Shown piece by piece: positions 55,919-62,750 of a stretch of DNA of 64,000 nt (its first letter is position 1; each line of letters starts with the position of its first letter). This DNA comes from Terrihabitans soli (lineage in GTDB: Bacteria > Pseudomonadota > Alphaproteobacteria > Rhizobiales > Methylopilaceae). Made by a program: the position numbers and the translations under genes. The stretch spans positions 2,632,501 to 2,696,500 of the forward strand of contig NZ_AP023361.1 in NCBI RefSeq assembly GCF_014191545.1. Reading direction: 5' to 3'. The notes under the pieces were generated by a model. It was not told the origin of the DNA. It did not search any database and saw only the letters and a program-made list of their open reading frames with translations.

Positions 55919-56170
55919 TTAAGAGCCGAGGCCTACCAGAATGACGACCGCGATCAGAAGCCCGGCCGCAACCAGCAGCATGGAAGGGCCATAGCCGTTG
56001 AGGAATTCAAAAACGGCGGATTCGGACGGTACGATCGGCGGTTCAGGCGGGTGCGTTCCCGGCGCGGCGGGCACGTCGATCCGGTGATCGGGATAGGGCA
56101 CAGGCCCCGGTGCTCCCGGGGCATCTTCCGGGCCCAGTCCCGAAACCCCTTGGGGCGGGTCGGTCTTCAT
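55919..56170 (-). CDS. Small Pro-rich protein with C-terminal membrane helix
   Basis: 83 residues that I do not recognise. The first 55 are rich in Pro, Gly and acidic residues; residues about 63-81 form one hydrophobic helix (S-M-L-L-V-A-A-G-L-L-I-A-V-V-I-L-V-G) at the very end, as in tail-anchored proteins. ATG 56170; the frame continues upstream to 56362 without support. It lies 28 bases before the hrpB start, same strand. The reality of this gene rests on the helix and codon pattern. Confidence 0.55.
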   Translation of the reverse strand: MKTDPPQGVSGLGPEDAPGAPGPVPYPDHRIDVPAAPGTHPPEPPIVPSESAVFEFLNGYGPSMLLVAAGLLIAVVILVGLGS

Positions 56171-56351
56171 GGCCGGACTTTCAAAAATACTGAACTGAAC
56201 TGAGAGTCCAACGCGGCCGACCGCGCGCCGTTCCGCTTTGAATGCAAAAGCTCCGGCACGCCGACACGATCCGTGTGCCGCCGGGAAAAAGAACCCGGCA
56301 TTAACCCATCTCCCCCAAGAGTACGACCAAAGTCGGGGGATCGGGGCTTCC

Positions 56352-57608
56352 ATGGGTATCAAGACAAAGCTTATCGGGACGCTCTGCGTTCCGGGCGTGA
56401 CGGCATTCGCGGCGCTGGTTTATGCGGTCATGACGCTGCAAAGCGGGCAGGCGCTGGCGCCGGAGGAATTCGCGGCGCTCGGCACGACGACACTCGCCAT
56501 TTCCTGCGGCGCCGTCCTTCTCGCGCTCGGTGGGGCCGCGTTCATCGCCATCAAGACGGTCGGACAGCCCATCGCGGTCATCGCCGATGCGCTCGACCGC
56601 ACCGCGGCGAACGACCTCTCCTTCCCGCTCCCCGATACTCTCGTCGACGATGAGTTCGGCAAATGCTGGACGGCGGTTGCGATCTTCCGCGACTGGCGCG
56701 CCGACAGCGCCCGCCTCAGAGCCGAGCGCAACGCCGCGGAGAACCACGGCGACGAAGAACGCCGCAATCATATGACGGCGCTTGCCGCCGAGTTCGAGGC
56801 GGCTGTCGGCTCGGTGATCGCCAAAGTGTCGAAAGCGTCCGAACGGCTGGTCGGAAGTTCCGAGGCGCTGATGACCAACGCCGTCGGCACCACCGAGAAA
56901 TCGATCGCTGCCGCCTCCGCCGCCGAACAGACCTATGTCAACGTTCAGTCGGTCGCGAGCGCGTCCGAAGAACTCTCGGCCTCCTTCCGCGAAATCGGCA
57001 TGCAGATCGGCCACGCCGCCAAGCTGATCTCCACCACCGCCGACAAGGTCGACAGTTCCGACAATGACGTTCAGGAGCTCTCGCAGAGCGCGCAGCGCGT
57101 CAACGCCATTGTCGGCATCATCCGCGACATCGCCGAGCAGACGAACCTCTTGGCGCTCAACGCCACCATCGAGGCGGCGCGCGCAGGCGAAGCCGGCCGC
57201 GGCTTTGCCGTCGTCGCCAACGAAGTCAAAGCGCTGGCCAACCAGACCGCAAAGGCGACGCAAGACATCGAGGTGCATATCGGATCGATCCAGCAGGCGA
57301 CGACGCGCACCGTCTCCTCGATCCAGGATATCGGCGCCAAGGTGCGCGAGCTGAACGAAGTTGCGACGGTGATCGCCGGCGCGACCGAGGAGCAGGGCAC
57401 GGTTTCGCAGGAGATCGCCCGCAATGTCGCGGAAGCTGCGACCGGCACCGGCGAGGTTTCGAAGAATGTGCTCGGCGTGAAGGAAGCGTCCGACATCACC
57501 GACGATGCGGCCGGCGACGTACTGAAGCTCTCCCAGGAACTTGCATCGCAGTCGTCGGAACTGCGCGGTCAGGTCGACAAGCTTCTCGGCACGATGCGCG
57601 CCGCCTGA
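56352..57608 (+). CDS. Methyl-accepting chemotaxis protein with minimal periplasmic loop
   Basis: 418 residues. Two helices (about 7-28 and 47-67) are joined by only about 18 periplasmic residues. A HAMP-like region (68-125) leads to the signalling coiled coil with the conserved hairpin tip I-A-E-Q-T-N-L-L-A-L-N-A-T-I-E-A-A-R-A-G-E-x-G-R-G-F-A-V-V. The input must come from the membrane, HAMP or a partner. No CheR-binding pentapeptide ends it. ATG 56352; the frame extends 38 codons further. No other chemotaxis gene is in the window. Confidence 0.93.
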   Translation: MGIKTKLIGTLCVPGVTAFAALVYAVMTLQSGQALAPEEFAALGTTTLAISCGAVLLALGGAAFIAIKTVGQPIAVIADALDRTAANDLSFPLPDTLVDDEFGKCWTAVAIFRDWRADSARLRAERNAAENHGDEERRNHMTALAAEFEAAVGSVIAKVSKASERLVGSSEALMTNAVGTTEKSIAAASAAEQTYVNVQSVASASEELSASFREIGMQIGHAAKLISTTADKVDSSDNDVQELSQSAQRVNAIVGIIRDIAEQTNLLALNATIEAARAGEAGRGFAVVANEVKALANQTAKATQDIEVHIGSIQQATTRTVSSIQDIGAKVRELNEVATVIAGATEEQGTVSQEIARNVAEAATGTGEVSKNVLGVKEASDITDDAAGDVLKLSQELASQSSELRGQVDKLLGTMRAA

Positions 57609-57634
57609 CGCACCACGAAACTAAAAACAAAAAA

Positions 57635-57659
57635 GGCCGGGCAATGCCCGGCCTTTTTT
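57635..57659. terminator. Bidirectional intrinsic terminator
   Basis: GGCCGGGC (57635-57642), loop AAT, GCCCGGCC (57646-57653), preceded by an A-run and followed by TTTTTT, so it can stop the chemoreceptor transcript (+) and the cold-shock transcript (-). Confidence 0.93.
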
Positions 57660-57677
57660 AATGTCGTATGGGTGAGA

Positions 57678-58391
57678 TCACTCGGCGCTTTTCAGCGAAG
57701 TCGCCTGACGGCCTTTCGGCGTTTCGACAACCTGCATGGAGACGCGCTGACCTTCGAAGAGGTTCGGAAGGCCCGAGCGCTGGACGGCCGAGATATGAAC
57801 GAAGACGTCCTTGCCGCCATCGCCCGTCTCGACAAAGCCCATGCCCTTGTCGACCGAGAACCACTTCACCGTACCGCTCATTTCGGTAGCCGGGCCGAGA
57901 TCGGGAGGACCGCGACGCGGCCCGCCACCACCGAAGCCGCCACCGCCGCCGCCGCCACCGCCGAAGCGATCGCCGCCGCCGGGACGAGGCCCGCGCGGTG
58001 CTTCGGCAGTTGCCGTCGAGTCATCGACGGAAACGACTTTGGTGATCTGACGACCCTTCTGACCCTGACCGACATAGACGGACAGAGTTGCACCGGGCGG
58101 AACGCTTTCGCGCCCGACGGCCTGCAAGGCCGCGATGTGCAGGAAGGCATCGCCGGATCCATCAGCGATCTCGGCGAAGCCATAGCCCTTCTCGCCGTTG
58201 AACCACTTGACGGTGGCGTTCACCGGATCGCCCGTAGGCTCCATCTGCATGGGGCGGCTGAAGCCGCCGCCACCGGAGGGTCCGCTGCCGTAAGGCGAGC
58301 GCGGAGGAGGATAGTCACCGGGAGGCGGAAAATCGTCGTCAAAGCCACGACGGCCGCCGCCCTTCGGACGGAAGTCTTTACCTCTACCCAT
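57678..58391 (-). CDS. Double cold-shock-domain protein with polyglycine linker
   Basis: 237 residues. A disordered Gly/Pro/Arg N-terminus (1-55) precedes CSD1 (about 57-124: V-K-W-F-N-G-E-K-G-Y-G-F, D-A-F-L-H-I). An R/G-rich linker (125-170) with a nine-glycine run leads to CSD2 (about 171-235: V-K-W-F-S-V-D-K-G-M-G-F, D-V-F-V-H-I-S). Both keep RNP1 and RNP2 patterns, so the protein should bind single-stranded nucleic acid, perhaps as an RNA chaperone. ATG 58391 (the frame continues 13 codons upstream). Its upstream gap (to 58629) is GC-rich and may form a structured leader. Confidence 0.94.
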   Translation of the reverse strand: MGRGKDFRPKGGGRRGFDDDFPPPGDYPPPRSPYGSGPSGGGGFSRPMQMEPTGDPVNATVKWFNGEKGYGFAEIADGSGDAFLHIAALQAVGRESVPPGATLSVYVGQGQKGRQITKVVSVDDSTATAEAPRGPRPGGGDRFGGGGGGGGGFGGGGPRRGPPDLGPATEMSGTVKWFSVDKGMGFVETGDGGKDVFVHISAVQRSGLPNLFEGQRVSMQVVETPKGRQATSLKSAE

Positions 58392-58629
58392 TTGCCTGTC
58401 CCCCGTAGACCGGGGTCCTGGCCCCTTCACATTCGGCGGCGCGCCCCGCCGCAGTCATAACAACACTAAGTCCTGCCGCGCTTGCGCGCCCCAGCGGCAG
58501 CTGATTTTCAAGCATTCACACGTTCCAAACCTGCCCTGCCAAGCTTCAAGCATAACTCCGAGTGGGCTTAGGCCAAAGTCAAATTTCACGCATGAGTGAC
58601 GAAATGCGCGCAATGCGAGAAAAAATCGC

Positions 58630-59052
58630 TCAATCCTCGGCAGACGGGCGGTTTCGGAGGCTTTTGACCTGCCCCCTCCGGGCTTTGGAGGCGAGCCTTT
58701 TGCGCTTTTCACCAATCGGCATTTTGGTTTTTTGCCGTGGTTTAGGGGGTGTGGCGGCGCGGCGGATGAGATCGACCAGCCGCGCCAGAGCGTCCTGACG
58801 GTTGCGCTCCTGGGTCCGGTGGGCACGTGCCAGCAATACAATCTCGCCGTCTTTGGTGAGCCGGCTGCCGGCCAGCCGCATCAACCGCGCCTTTACGCCA
58901 TCCGGCAAAGACGGCGAGCGCCCGACATCGAACCTGAGCTGTACGGCCGTCGAGACCTTGTTGACGTTCTGGCCGCCGGGACCGGCGGCGCGCACAAAGC
59001 TCTCCCGGATCTCGGCCGGATCAAGATAAAGGGAAGAAGTGATGCGGATCAT
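58630..59052 (-). CDS. arfB: Alternative ribosome-rescue factor ArfB (YaeJ)
   Basis: 140 residues. The catalytic G-G-Q loop is in R-A-A-G-P-G-G-Q-N-V-N-K (Gln28). The basic C-terminal tail (P-I-G-E-K-R-K-R-L-A-S-K-A-R-R-G-Q-V-K) is the part that enters the empty mRNA channel of stalled ribosomes. It frees peptidyl-tRNA when trans-translation fails. ATG 59052; starts after the DUF72 gene with a 32-base gap and is likely co-transcribed. Confidence 0.95.
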   Translation of the reverse strand: MIRITSSLYLDPAEIRESFVRAAGPGGQNVNKVSTAVQLRFDVGRSPSLPDGVKARLMRLAGSRLTKDGEIVLLARAHRTQERNRQDALARLVDLIRRAATPPKPRQKTKMPIGEKRKRLASKARRGQVKSLRNRPSAED

Positions 59053-59084
59053 CTTGCCTGTTGTGCCCGTCCGCAGCTTTCCTC

Positions 59085-59870
59085 TCAAGCACCGAGCTTT
59101 TCGATCATCGTCATGGCGGCGGCGGGATTGCGGACCTTGGCGCCGGCGATGAAGAACAGGAACACGTCGCGCTTTTTCTTCGGCGGGGCTTTCGTCAGAA
59201 GATCGAGATCCTCCGGCACACCGCCGGATTCCCAGAGTTCGGCGCGCTTTGCCCAGGCGGCGATCTCTTTCGCTGAATAGCCTGTTTTCTCGGCCTCGCG
59301 GCTCTGCTGCAGCCGCGCATAGACGAAATCGGCCGTCGGATCGGCAATCGCCGGATAATCCTCCGAATGGGCGTAGACGATCGCCGCGTTATGCTTGCGC
59401 GCGAGTTCAACAACTTCCGGCACTTTGAAACTGTCGTGCCGGACTTCAAGCGCATGCCGGAGCTTTATGCCGCCGGCTTCCGCCGGGAGCAATTTCACAA
59501 AGGCCGCAAAATCTTCGGGATCGTATTTCTTGGTCCCGGCGAACTGCCAGAGGATCGGGCCGAGCTTTGTGCCGAGTTCGGCAATGCCGCTGTCCACAAA
59601 CTTCTCGATGCTAGGACCGGCCTCGGCGAGCACCCTTCGATTGACGGCAAAGCGCGGCGCCTTCAGCGCGAAAACGAAATTTTCGGGCGTCTCGTCGGCC
59701 CATTTGCGGAAGGTTGAGGGCTTCTGGGAGCCGTAAAACGTCCCGTTGACCTCGATTGCCGTCAGTTTTTCAGCGGCATAGGCGAGTTCGCGGGCCTGCG
59801 GCAATCCGTCCGGGTAGAAAGGACCCCGCCAGGGCTCGAAGGTCCAGCCGCCAATCCCAATTTTTATCAT
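59085..59870 (-). CDS. DUF72 family protein
   Basis: 261 residues. The family pattern is clear: I-G-I-G-G-W-T-F-E-P-W-R-G at the N-terminus, V-N-G-T-F-Y-G-S-Q, K-W-A-D-E-T-P-E-N-F-V-F-A-L-K-A-P-R, G-P-I-L-W-Q-F, and A-L-E-V-R-H-D-S-F. DUF72 proteins adopt a TIM-barrel fold; no reaction is established. ATG 59870. Divergent from the sRNA/bglX region. Confidence 0.9.
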   Translation of the reverse strand: MIKIGIGGWTFEPWRGPFYPDGLPQARELAYAAEKLTAIEVNGTFYGSQKPSTFRKWADETPENFVFALKAPRFAVNRRVLAEAGPSIEKFVDSGIAELGTKLGPILWQFAGTKKYDPEDFAAFVKLLPAEAGGIKLRHALEVRHDSFKVPEVVELARKHNAAIVYAHSEDYPAIADPTADFVYARLQQSREAEKTGYSAKEIAAWAKRAELWESGGVPEDLDLLTKAPPKKKRDVFLFFIAGAKVRNPAAAMTMIEKLGA

Positions 59871-59907
59871 AGCTGGAAAGTCCTTTCTGGCCCGGTCGTT
59901 GCATCGA

Positions 59908-59923
59908 CCAATACGAGTATTGG
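59908..59923. promoter_or_regulatory. Palindromic operator candidate
   Basis: CCAATACGAGTATTGG: two perfect 7-base arms (CCAATAC/GTATTGG) around GA. It lies between the DUF72 start (38 bases away) and the sRNA promoter (about 60 bases before its -35). The form suits a dimeric repressor or activator. No regulator gene is adjacent. Confidence 0.5.
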
Positions 59924-59983
59924 TGCCGTGCGTTTCAGTCCGTGGTATGCCATATACGCATGCCTCACCTGCATAGCTCGGCG

Positions 59984-60013
59984 TTGAATCGGTCAGCCGT
60001 TTTTACCTATACT
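59984..60013 (+). promoter_or_regulatory. Promoter of the MmgR-like sRNA
   Basis: TTGAAT (59984-59989), 18-base spacer, TATACT (60008-60013). A start near 60020 would give a transcript ending at the terminator near 60109. Confidence 0.7.
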
Positions 60014-60019
60014 CACCTG

Positions 60020-60109
60020 GTAGTGACAGTTTCTGTTGCTGCTGCCCTCTTTGGGCGTTTCCTCCCTAGACTTGGGCCGTTCGCTTCCCGCGGACGGCCT
60101 CTTTCTTTT
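60020..60109 (+). ncRNA. mmgR: MmgR/suhB-family (alpha-r8) trans-acting small RNA
   Basis: About 90 nt with the architecture known for MmgR: a small 5' hairpin (GCCC-TCTTT-GGGC, 60044-60056), an unpaired UUUCCUCCCU motif (60058-60067), then a Rho-independent terminator with a 10-bp stem (60075-60099, loop TTCCC) and a T-rich tail (TCTTTCTTTT). The UUUCCUCCCU decamer is the conserved Hfq/anti-Shine-Dalgarno element of the family as I recall it; MmgR limits polyhydroxybutyrate storage in Sinorhizobium. A well-spaced promoter precedes it. Ends are predicted, not mapped. Confidence 0.75.
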
Positions 60110-60175
60110 CCGGCGCCCGGCATTTCTAATGCCTATTCCCGCGCCAGTCTGAGGTCGAGGATTTCCTTGCGAGCT

Positions 60176-62332
60176 ATGCGTTTTCTGCGACCCTTGGTGC
60201 CACTCCTGCTTATTTCCTGGGCAGTTCCTGCCTCTGCGCAAAACGCCATCAAACCAATCGACGACCTCCTCGACCGGATGACTCTCGAGGAGAAAATCGG
60301 CCAGCTCGTGATGACGGGAATCGACTCGCCGCTCGGGCCGGACGCCATCGAGACCGGCAGAACCGGCTCCCTCATCAGTTTCAACGATGCGGCGGCCATC
60401 GCCGAGGCCCAGGCCAAAGCCCGCAATTCCCGCCTCGGCATCCCGCTTCTGGTCGGCCTCGATCTTCTGCACGGTTTCCGGACGCTCTTTCCGGTGCCGC
60501 TCGCCGAGGCCGCGAGCTTCGATCCGGCGCTTGCCGCCCGGAATGCCGAACTCGCCGCAAGGGAGGCCGTGCCCGCCGGCCTCAACTGGACCTTCGCCCC
60601 GATGGTGGATGTCGGCCGCGATCCGCGCTGGGGCCGCATCGTCGAAGGCGCGGGCGAGGATGTCCGCCTTGCCATGGATTTCGCCGCCGCCCGGGCCCGC
60701 GGCTTTCGCGCCGGCGGCATCGCCCCGACGCTGAAACATTTCGCGGGTTACGGCGCGGTTGCCGGCGGACGCGATTACGATGCCGTATCCGTCTCGGACT
60801 ATGAGCTGCAGAACCTTCATCTGCCGCCCTTCCGCGCATCGCTCGGCCCGATGACGACGGTGATGTCGGCGCTGACCGTGACGAACGGCATCCCCGCATC
60901 CTCCGATGTCGGGCTCCTGCGCGGGCTTCTGCGCGATCAGTGGAAGTTCAACGGCGTGATTGTGTCGGATTGGGGCGCGATCGACGGCCTCGTCAAACAG
61001 GGCACCGCACAAGACGCGCAGGACGCCGTGCGTCAGGCCATGGCGGCGGGCGTCGATATCGATATGGCGAGCGGCTTTTACGCAGCGCACCTGGCCGGAG
61101 AAGTGAAAGCCGGACGCATCGCGATGTCCAATCTCGACGCCGCCGTGCGGCGCGTGCTGGCGCTGAAATTCGAACTCGGCCTGTTCGACAAACCGATCGC
61201 CGATCCCGACGCCGCAGAGAAAGCGGCGCTGACGCCGGAATTGCGAACTGCTGCGCGCGAGACGGTGCGCAAATCCGCCGTTCTCCTGAAGAATGAAAAT
61301 CAAATTCTGCCGCTGAAGCCAGACATCAAGAAGATCGCGGTCGTCGGTCCCTTTGCCGACAACGCGTTCGAACAATTGGGGCCGCATGAAGCGCGCGGCC
61401 GCCCGGAAGATGCGGTCACGTTGCTCAAAGGCATCACCGAGCGTGCAAAAGGCAACGGCATCGAGATCCTGCATGCGCCGGGCTGCGACGTCACCTGCTA
61501 TGAGGACAAGGGTTTCCGGCAGGCGATCGAAGCCGCAAAATCATCGGACCTTGTGATTGCCGTTCTCGGCGAAAAGCGCGAATTTTCCGGCGAAGGCGCA
61601 AGCCGCGCCTTTCTCGATTTTTGGGGCCGCCAGGAAGATCTGCTCGAAGCTCTGGCGGCGACGGGAAAACCTGTCGTGCTCGTCATCGTCGCGGGGCGGC
61701 CGCTCGATCTGCGCCGCGCCAGCGAGATCGTGCCGTCAATCCTGATGGCCTGGTATCCCGGCACGGAAGGCGGCAACGGCATTGCCGATATTCTCTTCGG
61801 CGATGAGGCCCCCTCCGCAAAACTTCCAATCTCCTGGCCGCGCAGCGTCGGCCAGTCGCCGTTCTCCTACGACACGCCCGCGAGCGGTCGTCCTTACGTG
61901 CCGGACGCGCGCTATGTGCTGCGCCTGATCGACGAAAATCCGACACCGCTTTACCCGTTCGGCCACGGGCTGACCTATACGAAATTCGCCTATTCCGATC
62001 TGCGCGTTGCTCCGGTGCAGAGCATGAACAGCGTCGCGCAGGCCAGCATCACTCTCAAGAATGCCGGCTCCCGGCCGGGCACCGAGATCGTGCAGCTTTA
62101 TGTGCGAGATGTCGTGGCGAGCCGTGTGCGGCCTGTGCGTGAGCTCAAACAATACCGGCGCGTCTCGCTCGCGCCCGGCCAGAGCGAAACCGTAACCTTT
62201 CTGGTGACACGCGATGAACTGGGTTTCCGCGACGAACGCGGAGAATTGATCGTCGAGCCGGGAGATTTCAAAATCGGCATTGGCGCGGATTCAACGACTG
62301 AGCTCGCCGCCGGCTTCACGCTCGAGAAATGA
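60176..62332 (+). CDS. bglX: Periplasmic beta-glucosidase-like glycoside hydrolase family 3
   Basis: 718 residues. A signal peptide ends W-A-V-P-A-S-A-Q. The GH3 N-domain has M-T-L-E-E-K-I-G-Q-L, L-K-H-F-A-G-Y-G and the nucleophile Asp265 in V-I-V-S-D-W-G-A. The second domain has A-V-L-L-K-N-E-N-Q-I-L-P-L and a C-terminal fibronectin III-like part ends the protein. It likely hydrolyses beta-glucosides in the periplasm. The frame is open back to 59942 but that stretch is the sRNA gene and its promoter, so ATG 60176 is the start. Confidence 0.93.
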   Translation: MRFLRPLVPLLLISWAVPASAQNAIKPIDDLLDRMTLEEKIGQLVMTGIDSPLGPDAIETGRTGSLISFNDAAAIAEAQAKARNSRLGIPLLVGLDLLHGFRTLFPVPLAEAASFDPALAARNAELAAREAVPAGLNWTFAPMVDVGRDPRWGRIVEGAGEDVRLAMDFAAARARGFRAGGIAPTLKHFAGYGAVAGGRDYDAVSVSDYELQNLHLPPFRASLGPMTTVMSALTVTNGIPASSDVGLLRGLLRDQWKFNGVIVSDWGAIDGLVKQGTAQDAQDAVRQAMAAGVDIDMASGFYAAHLAGEVKAGRIAMSNLDAAVRRVLALKFELGLFDKPIADPDAAEKAALTPELRTAARETVRKSAVLLKNENQILPLKPDIKKIAVVGPFADNAFEQLGPHEARGRPEDAVTLLKGITERAKGNGIEILHAPGCDVTCYEDKGFRQAIEAAKSSDLVIAVLGEKREFSGEGASRAFLDFWGRQEDLLEALAATGKPVVLVIVAGRPLDLRRASEIVPSILMAWYPGTEGGNGIADILFGDEAPSAKLPISWPRSVGQSPFSYDTPASGRPYVPDARYVLRLIDENPTPLYPFGHGLTYTKFAYSDLRVAPVQSMNSVAQASITLKNAGSRPGTEIVQLYVRDVVASRVRPVRELKQYRRVSLAPGQSETVTFLVTRDELGFRDERGELIVEPGDFKIGIGADSTTELAAGFTLEK

Positions 62333-62333
62333 A

Positions 62334-62356
62334 AACGGCGGCTCGAAGCCGCCGTT
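62334..62356 (-). terminator. Hairpin terminator between bglX and the small hydrophilic gene
   Basis: AACGGCGGC (62334-62342), loop TCGAA, GCCGCCGTT (62348-62356). On the minus strand it is followed by TTCATTT, so it suits the hypothetical gene best; for bglX the tail is C-rich and weaker. Confidence 0.65.
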
Positions 62357-62419
62357 CCCTCTCTTCGCAAAACCGGCTGTTGGTGTTTACGGCCTCGCGA
62401 AAAAGATCGTTCTGCCAAC

Positions 62420-62686
62420 TTACCTGGAGAACACGTTCTTTTCTTTGGGAGCATTGGCGACAGGCTTCGCCCTCTCGGGAATTCCGTCATTGCCTTCCTG
62501 GCTGTCGCCGCGGCCCCAATCGCGTCCGGTGTTCACGGTGCGCGCCGTCATGTCATTGCCCCGTCCGGCCGGACCGCCGGCAACCTCATCGCGCTTATCG
62601 CCGCCATAACTTTTGTGCGACGGCGCAGGCGTCGGTTTGGTGTCGGCGCTATGTCCGTGGCTAGTCCGGTTCTTTTCTGGGGGCAT
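62420..62686 (-). CDS. Hypothetical small hydrophilic protein
   Basis: 88 residues, no hydrophobic segment, rich in Gly, Lys, Asp, Asn and Pro (S-Y-G-G-D-K-R-D-E-V-A-G-G, N-T-G-R-D-W-G-R-G-D), so probably disordered. I recognise no family. A strong AAGAGGAG site seven bases before ATG 62686 supports translation. It lies on the same strand as cysNC, 64 bases after its stop. Confidence 0.6.
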   Translation of the reverse strand: MPPEKNRTSHGHSADTKPTPAPSHKSYGGDKRDEVAGGPAGRGNDMTARTVNTGRDWGRGDSQEGNDGIPERAKPVANAPKEKNVFSR

Positions 62687-62750
62687 ATCCGTCTCCTCTT
62701 AAGAGGAAACACCAAAGCAAGCCTCCGGGTTTCATCACTCGGATTTGGCT

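Noticed and set aside
59942-60175. N-terminal extension of BglX
   Set aside because: The stretch contains the sRNA promoter, sRNA and terminator; the signal peptide begins at 60176.
59993-61474. A 493-codon minus-strand frame across bglX
   Set aside because: It runs antisense to a complete GH3 enzyme and shows no domain.
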